Shown piece after piece: positions 8,793 through 16,262 of a DNA stretch of 20,366 nucleotides. A program made the translations under genes and the position numbers. Origin of the DNA: Nemertoderma westbladi (lineage: Eukaryota > Xenacoelomorpha > Nemertodermatida > Nemertodermatidae); contig JAUCBJ010003220.1 in assembly GCA_032718475.1 (NCBI GenBank), forward strand, positions 1-20,366. Direction: 5' to 3'. Below the pieces are notes generated by a model, which saw only the letters and a program-made list of their open reading frames with translations, was not told the DNA's origin and searched no databases. Within the stretch, counting starts at the first letter, position 1. Every line of letters begins with the position of its first letter.

Positions 8793-9813
8793 TCAGCTAG
8801 ATGCAGCTGAAAAATCGCTGTCTTGACCGTCTTCATCGGAAGAGTCTGAATCTTTGTCAGAATCGTTATTGGAAGTTTCCCTGTAAGTCTTTTTATCTTG
8901 ATCCTCGGCTGCTGTTTCCAGCTCTGGAACGTCTTGTTCGTCCAACCCCTTTATATAAGTTTTTATTTAAGTCATGCCCCCTATAAGTCATTGCCGCGAT
9001 ATTGGCTACCATCGTATGCTCGTCCTGTCTTCTTTTACGGAACACATAGTTCTTATCTTTAATAGTGACTATCCCTATATCAAGATTTTTGTTCATAAAG
9101 GTTGTTGTTGACATCCCGACTTCGGTCGTGTTTCGAACAAAAACATACTTATTCAAGAAAGGTTTGTCAGCAATCGGTAACATAAGCTCGCCACAGACTA
9201 ATAGGGAGTTGGTCCCTATCATAGAGAACACTGGATTCGGTTGCCCAACGCGAAAGGTGCGTTTCTTGAGGTAGTACCACACGGGTAGCTCGAAATGGCT
9301 CATTTCTCCTAATGACTTCTGATAGATCTCCTTACTAAGGGGGATTGAGGCTAGCAGCATTGTATACCGCCATAACGGATCGGGCCGTATTGCTGTACAA
9401 AAACATCTCATCCCGCTCTCGGATCCTCTCGGGTTGTCGGTTGACACAATCTTCGCAGCTTCTTTTATCCATCGTATTATTCGCCAATTATTTACTCCGT
9501 AATGTTGTTTCGCATCCTTATCTTCTACTTTCGATTTATGATAATAATCGAAGACCAAGCTCCCGTCGTTACTATCAGTGCCAGCTAGCCATCTTTCTAC
9601 TGTCTTGAGAACAATTATCTCCTCTTCAGAGAGGTCACTGAAAACGTCCGTAGAGCTGTATGTTTTGTAACTACTCCTTAACTTCGGGCTCGGCTCGTAA
9701 ATCGTACAGCCGTCAACCTTGCGTTTTAATGAAAGATTGTCTTCTACTGACATCTCGAATGTTGGGACGTTGTCTTCTACTTGAAGAGTGTGACTTAAAG
9801 ATATCTTCTCCAT
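8793..9813 (-). CDS. Unidentified protein gene, probably one frameshift near its 3' end
   Basis: The longest single-copy frame in the window. The first ATG is at 9813-9811 (MEKISLSHTL); 18 more codons are open upstream without an ATG. The uninterrupted frame ends at 8893 (306 residues from this Met). At a run of four C's on the plus strand (8946-8949) a one-base change of frame leads into an Asp/Ser/Glu-rich tail ending at 8793-8795, for about 340 residues overall; the two endings overlap between 8893 and 8949. Visible features are a basic KRK near residue 36, an acidic SDLSEEE stretch, a mixed alpha/beta-looking middle (DPLWRYTMLLASIPLS, FVRNTTEVGMSTTTF), the basic FRKRRQDE, and the acidic tail. 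No transmembrane segment or signal peptide is seen. I do not recognise the family. A cellular gene, a mobile-element protein and an old viral insertion are all open possibilities. The duplication breakpoint (8925) lies inside it. Confidence 0.55.
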
Positions 9814-9833
9814 TGAGCAAGCAGAAACGCAGA

Positions 9834-10077
9834 ACACACAGATCGCTGCCTCCAAATACAAGTACAATGAAACATGGTTTATTCTCCCAATTGGTCATTA
9901 CCTCATGTGGGTTATGGGTGTCAAATGTTCTCCCAGAACTCAGCTGAAACGTAACTTTGGCAACTGTGGTAGAGATGCCAAAGATATGATTGTGGCCGCA
10001 GTTGTTGTGGCTAAGGTAGCGAAATAGGTGGTCCGGGTGGGGTACAAATGTACAAATAGTACAACAGTACAAATAGC
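9834..10077 (-). repeat. RepA, diverged third copy upstream of the unidentified gene
   Basis: Aligns to 3580-3841 with scattered substitutions (for example CACAGATCGCTGCC for CACAGATTGCTGCC), a 4-base gap after CCCAATTGGT and a deletion of about 40 bases before ACAGTACAAATAGC. Similarity stops 21 bases upstream of the ATG at 9813. It is therefore older than the copy 1/copy 2 pair. A promoter or 5' untranslated role is possible from position alone; no TATA box is evident. Confidence 0.75.
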
Positions 10078-10797
10078 AAGTAATTTTATGTTTCATAATT
10101 TGTCATCATAACAAAAACTTCGTAACATATTTCATTATAATAATGGTATAGTTTTCGAATTAAGCTGTGTGTACATAAGTAGGTAACCTGCTGCAAAGTA
10201 CTGCTGTAGTAATAGCATGGGCATTGGGCATACCCTCTCGTAGTAGTTTCCTCAACATACTGCCCCACCACATCCATGAACCATATTAATCTATAAATAT
10301 AAAACAAATTATGAAATAAATTATATTTTATATAATATTAATATAATATAAATTATATATTATATTATAAAATAAATTAAATTATACTTTATTATGCCTA
10401 ATACTCAACAATTTTTTAATTTATGTGGCCAAGGATAAACTTGGAAAGTATATTATAATGTTTGGCAACTTTCTAGTCATTATTATTATTGTATTAAATA
10501 AGTCTGAACTGGAGAAAGGAAGAGAAACTCTACAGAGAAGAAACTGGAGAGTTGGAAAGATTGGAGAGAAGAAAAGAAAGACGTATACGAGGCTGATAAC
10601 CAACCGTTGTTTGGTGGATGATTCCGCATAAATATCGTCCAATAAACTTATTGGACTAGCTAGGGGGGTGTAAATAATGCCTCACAAATAATAAATAAAA
10701 TAAATAAAAAATAACATTAAAAAATAAATAAAAATATAATAATAAATAAGCTATCTAATGTATAACTTAAAAATTGTGTTAGTTACATTCATGTTGC
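10078..10797. other. AT-rich and low-complexity stretch, no gene
   Basis: No supported gene. 10310-10395 is almost pure A/T (TATAATATTAATATAATATA-like). 10680-10750 is built of AAATA-type runs. At 10638-10655, TCCAATAAACTTATTGGA is a perfect 8-bp inverted repeat with a 2-base centre. The frame at 10425-10631 is Glu/Lys/Arg-rich through a purine-rich run and looks accidental. Confidence 0.5.
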
Positions 10798-11165
10798 ATA
10801 AGGTACGGTATGTAGATACGGATCGAGGAGAGTAGAATTAGATACATATCGTGTAAGGTATGGTATGTATAGAGGATCAGAGATGTATTACATACGCATG
10901 TGATATGGTATGTAAATGTGTACCAAAGTTATATTGTGTAAGGCTCACGGTATGTATGCTAGAGTACAGTAGAGAGGATCGAGTAGATATTGTGATGAGA
11001 TTGTGACACATGTGATGTGGTATGTAAACATATGATAAAGTTAGATACATATTGTGTAAGGTGTGATATGTATGCTAGAGTACTACTAGGTAGGGAGAGA
11101 GGAGTTAGATACGTATCAGATAGGATAAGGTATGTAGAGAGAGAGGGTGGATACATAATAATCAA
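10798..11165. repeat. Degenerate GTATGT-rich repeat field (~115-bp period)
   Basis: Recurring phrases include GTGTAAGG near 10936 and 11054, TATGTATGCTAGAGTAC at 10951 and 11067, and CATGTGATATGGTATGTAAA near 10898 and its GTGG variant near 11010. Offsets cluster at about 112-119 bp, which suggests a decayed tandem repeat of two to three units with shorter internal GGTATGTA repeats. No coding frame of interest overlaps it. Confidence 0.6.
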
Positions 11166-11573
11166 ATGTATTATATGTATAGCCTCAAGTACGTAGATAG
11201 AAGATATCGTGTAAGGTACGATAGAAATGTGTAATTAATAGGTACTTATCATAAAGATTATGGTATGCATGGCCTGGAAAGAAATATGGATGGTAGTTGG
11301 ACATTTTAATGTTCCATATCGTCCATTGCAGAAGTTTTGATCACAAGAAGTGACAAGAGTAACTCTAATGACTTCGATATTATTATATTAATTATTTAAT
11401 TATATTAATTATTATATCTTAATCCAGGATGGAATAAGAAGTTCATGAAGTTCGTTCTTGATAAATCCACAACGATGTTGGGAATCTACTGGATTGGCCA
11501 CAGGGGATCGTTTCTTCTAAATAATGGTGTATTGTACCAGTCACCATGGTAAATCGGATTTAGAAGTGCCCCT
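11166..11573. other. Non-coding stretch, nothing recognised
   Basis: No coding frame or RNA gene is supported. It includes an AT-rich TATTAATTATTTAATTATATTAATTATTATA run at about 11380-11418. Confidence 0.4.
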
Positions 11574-11945
11574 TTACCTATAGAAACTGACTGACTGTTG
11601 GGAAAAATACAGATTTGTTGACACAGATGCTTTAGGTACGATTACTATAAATACTTGATCAGTATTTTGGCGTACAAATAGTAGTCGAAAGTAATGTTCT
11701 TGTTTTATTATTGACTTTGTTGTCTTTATTATTGGAATGGTATTATTTGTTTTTGACATTATATGAACTATGTGTATTGGCATTCTTGTATTATTTTCAA
11801 TTTTACAACCCTTACGAATAACATAATTTGGAGAGACATCTGCAAATTTGTCACCACACACAATGTTATTAATACTGCGCTCCGACACCTTGCCATTTAA
11901 TAGTTCTTGTAGAATTACACTCTCAGTTACGATCGACTTGGCCAT
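11574..11945 (-). CDS. Small unidentified protein, 123 aa
   Basis: Minus-strand frame with two candidate ATGs: 11975 (133 aa) and 11945 (123 aa). The second has A at -3 and G at +4 (AAAATGGCC), the better context for animal initiation, so it is chosen. The protein starts MAKSIVTESVILQELLNG, is rich in Ile, Val and Asn, and contains short beta-like stretches (MPIHIVHIMS, VFIVIVPKAS). It has two Cys (IVCGDK, RKGCKI) and no clear membrane segment or known motif. It is unusually long for chance in AT-rich DNA and has balanced composition, but I do not recognise a family. It could be one exon of a larger gene or part of an unidentified element. Confidence 0.35.
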   Translation of the reverse strand: MAKSIVTESVILQELLNGKVSERSINNIVCGDKFADVSPNYVIRKGCKIENNTRMPIHIVHIMSKTNNTIPIIKTTKSIIKQEHYFRLLFVRQNTDQVFIVIVPKASVSTNLYFSQQSVSFYR

Positions 11946-11975
11946 TTTATTTAGATTTTTTATCAAATGAATCAT

Positions 11976-12510
11976 ATAGTATTTAAAACATATAACATTT
12001 ATTACAATAATGTAAGTTTACAATGTAGAAACTCTACTTATATGAAATAATGCAAACATATCAGTACATAGTAGTGGGTCGGTATATTGCACTCAAGACA
12101 ACGAACTAACCTTTCGTTTCACTTGGAACTAAATCTTTGAGAAAAAAGCAACATGAATCTATTAAAGGGCATAAAACCAACAAGGAAATAAAGCTTAGCA
12201 ATAAATGAATAAGACACAATATTATTGAATTTTAATGTAATAATGTATTACCTTTATGTCATTGCTAATAGTGATCCTTAAAGGAGATACACTGATTGGC
12301 CACCCGGGATGCCAGCCAATCACATTGCTTCTCCACCTGGAAGTCCTCAGTCAATTCCCTGAAACAGCAACAAAGAAAAACTAGGCGCCTAGAGGTCTGG
12401 AAGACCCAGTTTGGGAAATGGCCTCTCCTCTGGTTTGAAAGTTATTTGATCCAATCATCATGCTGAGGTATTATTATATAATAAATCAATATATATAATT
12501 AATTTTATCA
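11976..12510. other. Non-coding stretch, nothing recognised
   Basis: No gene is supported. Two local symmetries are present: GATTGGC and GCCAATC as inverted CCAAT-type motifs at 12294-12321, and the 12-bp palindrome CTAGGCGCCTAG at 12381-12392. Neither is enough to call a regulatory element. Confidence 0.4.
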
Positions 12511-13022
12511 GTTGTATTTCATTATGCCTACAGTTCCGAAGCACCAACTTTGATTTGTGTAGATAGGAATGAGGCTGGGCGTTTAATATGTATTGGGGGA
12601 TGTCTAGATGTAATGGTGGAGAGATGAGTTACCTCCTCCCTATAATAATATCCAGGCTCTATAATAGCTACAAATGACCCCACGCCGATGCCATTGTTGA
12701 AGTACTTCTCACCATCGCCCAGAGTTCTGTTGTATCATCACGAAAGTTGATGTCGAATCCAGGTCCCTAAAAACAATAAACATTGTATTTCATTAACGTG
12801 GAGGCAAAATGCCACCAGTTCCGAAGCACCAACTTTGATTTGTGTAGATGGGAATGAGGCCGGGTGTTTAATATGTATTGGGGGGATGTCTAGATGTAAT
12901 GGTGGGGAGATGAGTTACCTCCTCCCTATAATAATATCCAGGCTCTATAATAGCTACAAACGACCCCACGCAGATGCCATTGTTGAAGTACTTTTCATCA
13001 TCAGTGGAGTTCTGTTGTATCC
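12511..13022. repeat. Two tandem copies of a ~285-bp unit
   Basis: The segment TTCCGAAGCACCAACTTTGA onward at about 12533 recurs at about 12818, with matching sequence through TTGTTGAAGTACTT (near 12695 and 12980). The offset is about 285 bp, with small indels and roughly 95% visible identity. Copy 1 spans about 12511-12740, copy 2 about 12781-13022. Both carry the same minus-strand protein frame, described separately. Confidence 0.8.
12528..12734 (-). pseudogene. Coding remnant with VGSFVAIIEPGYYY motif, copy 1
   Basis: Frame open from after a TGA at 12735-12737 to a TAG at 12528-12530. It reads EKYFNNGIGVGSFVAIIEPG, YYYREEVTHLSTITSRHPP and KRPASFL. The same protein frame is kept in the tandem neighbour. 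A possible splice acceptor (TTGTTTTTAG) lies upstream on the minus strand near 12765, followed by PGFDINFRDDTTEL in a different frame. The pattern G-x-VGSFVAI-x-P ... P-I-x-x-x-x-P-x-x-x-K-P looks like a beta-barrel (OB-fold-like) domain, but that is a guess from pattern only. It has no start codon, so it is either an exon or a broken fragment. Confidence 0.4.
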
Positions 13023-13071
13023 AAACACGTTTACATTTCCGAGCATTTAACCAAGTCCCAAGCCGAACTTC
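12868..13071 (-). pseudogene. Coding remnant with VGSFVAIIEPGYYY motif, copy 2
   Basis: Sixty-seven sense codons lie between a TGA (13072-13074) and a TAA (12868-12870). The frame extends further upstream than copy 1: LGTWLNARKCKRVWIQQNST, then DDEKYFNNGICVGSFVAIIE, then PGYYYREEVTHLPTITSRHP. A run of six C's (minus strand), against five in copy 1, shifts the frame after RHPP and gives the early stop, so this copy is broken relative to copy 1. The conserved protein frame with mainly tolerated changes (S/P, G/C) suggests the unit was coding when it duplicated. Confidence 0.45.
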
Positions 13072-13103
13072 TCAATGCGGCGCGGAAATTAAAATAACAG
13101 AAA

Positions 13104-13259
13104 ATGTTTCACTCGGCATACTCCTGTGGTGGGAACATTTTTATCAAGACCAACGCGACTTATAAGGCTCGGTTTATTGATAGTTTAGCCAACCATAACC
13201 AGTTTACAACTATCCCCGTTGTAGTCACTACCAGTACCGGTAGCACTGCTGGCCGTTGA
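13104..13259 (+). CDS. Short unidentified frame, 51 aa
   Basis: ATG at 13104, stop TGA at 13257. It reads through CGGNIFIKTNATYKARFIDS and ends TTSTGSTAGR. The codons look protein-like, and the upstream frame closes just before the ATG, but there is no recognisable domain. It may be the C-terminal scrap of a mobile-element polyprotein. I am not confident that it is expressed. Confidence 0.2.
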   Translation: MFHSAYSCGGNIFIKTNATYKARFIDSLANHNQFTTIPVVVTTSTGSTAGR

Positions 13260-13440
13260 TCTGGGGCTATCCCTAACAGCTCTAACCAGTCCCCCCAGCC
13301 CATTCGCCAACCACTATTGCTGACGGAGATAGAGGGGCTCCCCGGCGGAGCGACGGTGCGAGGTAGAAGATGGAGAGGAAAAAGATAGATTGGAGAGTTG
13401 GTAGGTAGGCAAAGAAGTATCTGAGTCGTAGAGGGTAGGT

Positions 13441-13635
13441 GATTGATTGATTGATGTTTATTGTCATCACATATACCCAATTATTCTTAAAACACAAATA
13501 AATTACTTAGTGGCCATGTGTAGCCTAGTGAGACCAGTGAATGTACCAGTAAAACAATATAATATTTATCGTATGTACAAATAAACAAATTATGTATATA
13601 GTACAATAATAATAATATGAAAAATAGGATTATTA
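13441..13635 (-). mobile_element. Probable LINE/SINE 3' tail with (GATT)n end
   Basis: GATTGATTGATTGATG at about 13441-13456, followed by TTTATTGTCATCACATATAC, resembles on the minus strand a retroelement 3' untranslated region ending AATAAACATCAATCAATC. It has the same organisation as the TCTA-ended LINE at 947 but a different sequence. No coding part is recognised, so it is a heavily 5'-truncated LINE or a SINE. The right-hand limit is approximate. Confidence 0.4.
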
Positions 13636-13653
13636 TGAGTAGCCACAAAGGGA

Positions 13654-14050
13654 TTAATTTGTCAACCCTTCTCCAGGTAAATATTGCACATTTCTAACAC
13701 TTTTAGTGTCCAGTTCAATGTCGTCATTAACGACCATAATAAAGGAGCTCGTACAATCCTTGACACTTGGTCTCCAAATCTTCCTAGGTCCCTTCTTCTG
13801 TCTCACAGAAACGTTATGGCATAACGTAGTAGAGACGGCTAGGAGATGGCTAACAAGGCATCAAGAATGGATTCACCTGAAACTGTAACATGCACTGTCG
13901 GGAGGGATGGGAGGTCACTATCAGCTGACTTTCCAGGTTTACCAACCCAACTATAACCCAGCCCCAAGTGTTGTTTCTTCCTTCGATACTATCGGCTATG
14001 AAAGCCTCAATAACGTCAATGTCCTCGAGTTCAATCTCAGCCAGCAACAT
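13654..14050 (-). pseudogene. Unidentified minus-strand coding remnant in two frames
   Basis: The first frame, from ATG 14050 to stop 13850, reads MLLAEIELEDIDVIEAFIAD, then TWGWVIVGLVNLESQLIVTS and HPSRQC. The second frame, open from 13860 to TAA at 13654, reads CLVSHLLAVSTTLCHNVSVR, then KKGPRKIWRPSVKDCTSSFI and MVVNDDIELDTKSV. They abut and probably belong to one protein, split either by a frame break near 13850-13880 or by an intron (a GTGAAT donor after LQFQ and a GAGACAG acceptor before KKGPRK are possible). The GPRKIWRPS pattern looks like a nucleic-acid-binding segment. The family is not recognised; a mobile-element origin is possible. Confidence 0.4.
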
Positions 14051-14184
14051 TCATAACATCTCAAATAGAGACAAATATAGACGACTTTAAAATCATGGAG
14101 ACCAGGGGAGGTTAACTCCATGATGAGCACCCAGTTCGTGGTAGCCGCTGCTGAAAGGCAGCAGCATGTGACACCTGTCCTAAA

Positions 14185-14771
14185 GTCGCACAGCGGGCCA
14201 GGCACACAGGATCCTCGTATCCGATGTTTATAGAGTCACACAGCGGGCCAGGGCACACAGGATCCTCATATCCGATGTTTGTAGGGTCACACAGCGGGCT
14301 GGGGCACACAGGATCCTCATATCTGATGTTTGTAGAGTCACACAGCGGGCCGGGGCACACAGGATCCTCGTATCTGATGTTTGTAGAGTCACACAGCGGG
14401 CCAGGGCACACAGGATCTTCGTATCCGATGTTTGTAGAGTCACACAGCAGGCCGGGGCACACAGGATCCTCGTATCCGATGTTTGTAGAGAGAGTCACAC
14501 AGTGGGCCGGGGCATACAGGATCCTCGTATCTGATGTTTGTAGAGTCACACAGCGGGCCAGGGCACACATGATCCTCGTATCCGATGTTTGTAGAGTCAC
14601 ACAGCGGGCCGGGGCACACAGGATCCTCGTATCTGATGTTTATAGGGTGACATAGCGGGCCAGGGCACACAGGATCCTCGTATCCGATGTTTGTAGAGTC
14701 ACACAGTGGGCCAGGGCACACAGCATCCTCGTATCCGATGTTTGTAGAGTCACACAGCGGGCTGGGGCACA
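14185..14771. repeat. 51-bp minisatellite, about 11.5 units
   Basis: The unit contains CACACAGCGGGCCAGGGCA, CACAGGATCCTCGTATCC and GATGTTTGTAGAGT. Eleven consecutive units are spaced 51 bp apart with a few substitutions. One unit near 14486-14493 has four additional bases (AGAG) and one has a one-base deletion at 14200. Because 51 is 17 codons and the unit lacks stops in several frames, long repetitive frames appear on both strands (VCPGPLCDSTNIGYED on minus, ESHSGPGHTGSSYPMFV on plus). They are consequences of the repeat, not evidence of a gene. Confidence 0.95.
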
Positions 14772-15022
14772 ATTTTGTCGGACAACAACAGATGTACAAA
14801 CAGACTTATAGTACAGACTTTAGTGTGAATGTTATATATCAAACCAATAATTATAAGGTGCACACTTTTTCATTATTATCATGTTATTTTTTCGCGAATT
14901 TACATGATTATTTCATGCACGAGTTAACTCTGGATGAGTTCTTGATAGCTTATAGAAGGCTTGGATATTTCACTAAATAATGCATATATTTTACTGGAAA
15001 TATATTTTTTTTCATCCGCAAG
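14772..15022. other. Short AT-rich spacer, nothing recognised
   Basis: No supported feature. A plus-strand frame runs out of the minisatellite to 14980, but its composition is ordinary and it has no family resemblance. Confidence 0.35.
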
Positions 15023-15515
15023 TTATAGGCTATCGAAAATGACAATAAAAAAAATGGGTCATTTTTTGACAGGTTGCTGCTAAAAAAGTGGTTCGTTAAG
15101 TGGTTAAACACTCAGGTATTTTAGTACTTTTAGTACTCAGGTACTCAGGGGGAACACCATCTACTCCACTGGCACAATTGGTCTTAATGCTCTTTGCAGC
15201 AGCCTTCACTTCTGCAAAGGAGATATCACCAATGGGAATATCTGGGAGTACAGACTCAGGGTATTGCCTGATAACTTTATAGAAGTAAAAGTGTCTGAGT
15301 CTGTACTCCCAGATATTCCCATTGGTGATATCTCCTTTGCAGAAGTGAACGCTGCTGCAAAGAGCATTAAGACCAATCGTGCCAGTGGAGTAGATGGTGT
15401 TCCCCTGAGGTCTTTAAAATACCTGAGTGTTTAACCACTTAACGAACCACTTTTTTAGCGGCAACCTGTCAAAAAATGACCTATTTTTTTTATTGTCATT
15501 TTCGATAGCCTATAA
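15023..15515. repeat. 493-bp near-perfect inverted repeat (foldback) with RT sequence in its arms
   Basis: The left arm 15023-15259 and right arm 15295-15515 are reverse complements with only about five substitutions plus one local length difference (about 15118-15148 has extra GTACTTTTAGTACTCAGGTA-type sequence). The centre is 35 bases (15260-15294). The outer 95 or so bases are non-coding and start TTATAGGCTATCGAAAATGA. The inner ~125 bases of each arm encode a LINE reverse-transcriptase segment. A transcript of either strand would fold into a ~220-bp hairpin. No clear target-site duplication was found. It sits exactly where LINE-B's RT region should continue. Confidence 0.9.
15261..15434 (+). 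pseudogene. RT N-terminal fragment carried in the inverted repeat
   Basis: Plus-strand frame through the loop and right arm: VLPDNFIEVKVSESVLPDIP, then IGDISFAEVNAAAKSIKTNR, then ASGVDGVPLRSLKYL, stopping at 15432-15434. The K-S-I-K-x-N-x-A-S-G-x-D-G-V-P pattern is the standard start of the LINE reverse-transcriptase domain, comparable to SIKSMSNNKASGLDEIP in LINE-A here. The left arm encodes the same segment on the minus strand (CASGVDGVP), with a few changes. The frame ends where the arm changes to non-coding sequence. Confidence 0.7.
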
Positions 15516-15667
15516 TTATTGAGGAGCTTTTCAAAGTGGGCCTTCCAACCATTGAGGCGATCGGCTGGTGATTTAGCCTTAACCTTGGTGGTTGGTTGGC
15601 TTTTCCGCCCAGTAAGCAAGTTGATCGATTTCCATGCCTGGGATGATTGCCTGTTGTCGTCAGCATC
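15516..15667 (-). pseudogene. LINE-B linker fragment downstream of the Gypsy insertion
   Basis: The minus-strand frame reads DADDNRQSSQAWKSINLLTG, then RKSQPTTKVKAKSPADRLNG, then WKAHFEKLLNN. It matches the pattern of LINE-A at 19043-19486 (WQTVNEVSGRKS, SPEERVGKWKNHFSNLLG). This is the segment between endonuclease and RT in RTE-like LINEs. It ends directly at the outer edge of the inverted repeat. It is the downstream continuation of LINE-B (17122-17640) after interruption by the Gypsy remnant. Confidence 0.65.
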
Positions 15668-15830
15668 ATTGCCTTATTATTATTGAGTTATATAGTTACA
15701 TATTGAGTTCGGGAAAAGCATAAATAATAGCTATTACTGAAATGTTTATATTATTGCCATAAGAGGTGATAATTAACAGTAATACCCATAACCAATATTA
15801 TTCCTAGATATTCAGATATTGTATATATAA

Positions 15831-16262
15831 TTACTGTATTAGGACAGTCTGCCAGTTGGCGAATCCGGTATTCCAGTTTTTTCCTGGAATCCATTCAGCT
15901 GTAAAGGTGTACCCAATGAGTTTTTCTTTGAGTCGCTGTAAACGTCTATTTTCTATCATATCGAGCTGTTTCATATTTAATATCGATAGAAGCGGTTTGT
16001 GGTCCGTTTTTATGTAGAAGTGAGGGCAGCCCTGCAGATAGACCTTACACTTCTTTATGGCCCACTGAACACCAAGTAGTTCTCGTTCAACTACAGCCCA
16101 ATTTTGTTCTGTTTGGGTTACAGAACGACTACCACAATTGATTATTCGCCATTTTGCGCCATATTGTTGTGTAAGGACATAACCAATACCTGTTTTAGAA
16201 GTGCCAGTAAAGAGCGCAGTAGGTCGGTTGATATCGTATGACATTAAAACGCTGCGCGAACG
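15831..16262 (-). pseudogene. Gypsy RNase H domain with a lost catalytic Asp
   Basis: The frame has the Ty3/Gypsy RNase H pattern: TALFTGTSKTGIGYVL, WRIINCGSRSVTQTEQNWAV, VERELLGVQWAIKKCKVYLQ, KTDHKPLLSILN and LQRLKEKLIGYTFTAEWIPG. Usual catalytic residues are a first Asp in 'xFTDAS', the Glu of ERELL and the Asp of TDHKPL. Here the first is Gly (FTGTS), so activity is probably lost. The preceding RT is joined to it by an internal deletion near 16250-16265. Confidence 0.85.

Larger units (their letters stand above)
4676..8925. repeat. Tandem segmental duplication, copy 2 (4250 bp)
   Basis: Second direct copy of 418-4667, with all internal features at offset +4258. Its right boundary lies in an unbroken stretch of the unidentified gene: 8925/8926 is inside the reading frame, with no scar. 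The left boundary is the 8-bp filler junction. The lack of visible divergence even in AT-rich non-coding parts points to recent origin or artefact. Confidence 0.95.

Noticed and set aside
7838-10077. Classic LTR retrotransposon bounded by RepA
   Set aside because: No tRNA primer site next to RepA, no polypurine tract, no pol motifs in the enclosed frame; left as a question rather than a call.
9660-10096. Frames antisense to or upstream of the unidentified gene (9660-9947 plus, 9713-10096 minus)
   Set aside because: They run through RepA into the antisense or shifted frame of the gene and lack protein-like features.
10425-10642. Opposed 68- and 73-aa frames
   Set aside because: Both derive from a purine-rich run, and neither has a motif.
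14112-14799. Repeat proteins on both strands over the minisatellite
   Set aside because: Several frames are open because the 51-bp unit lacks stops; a 4-bp insertion shifts frames midway.
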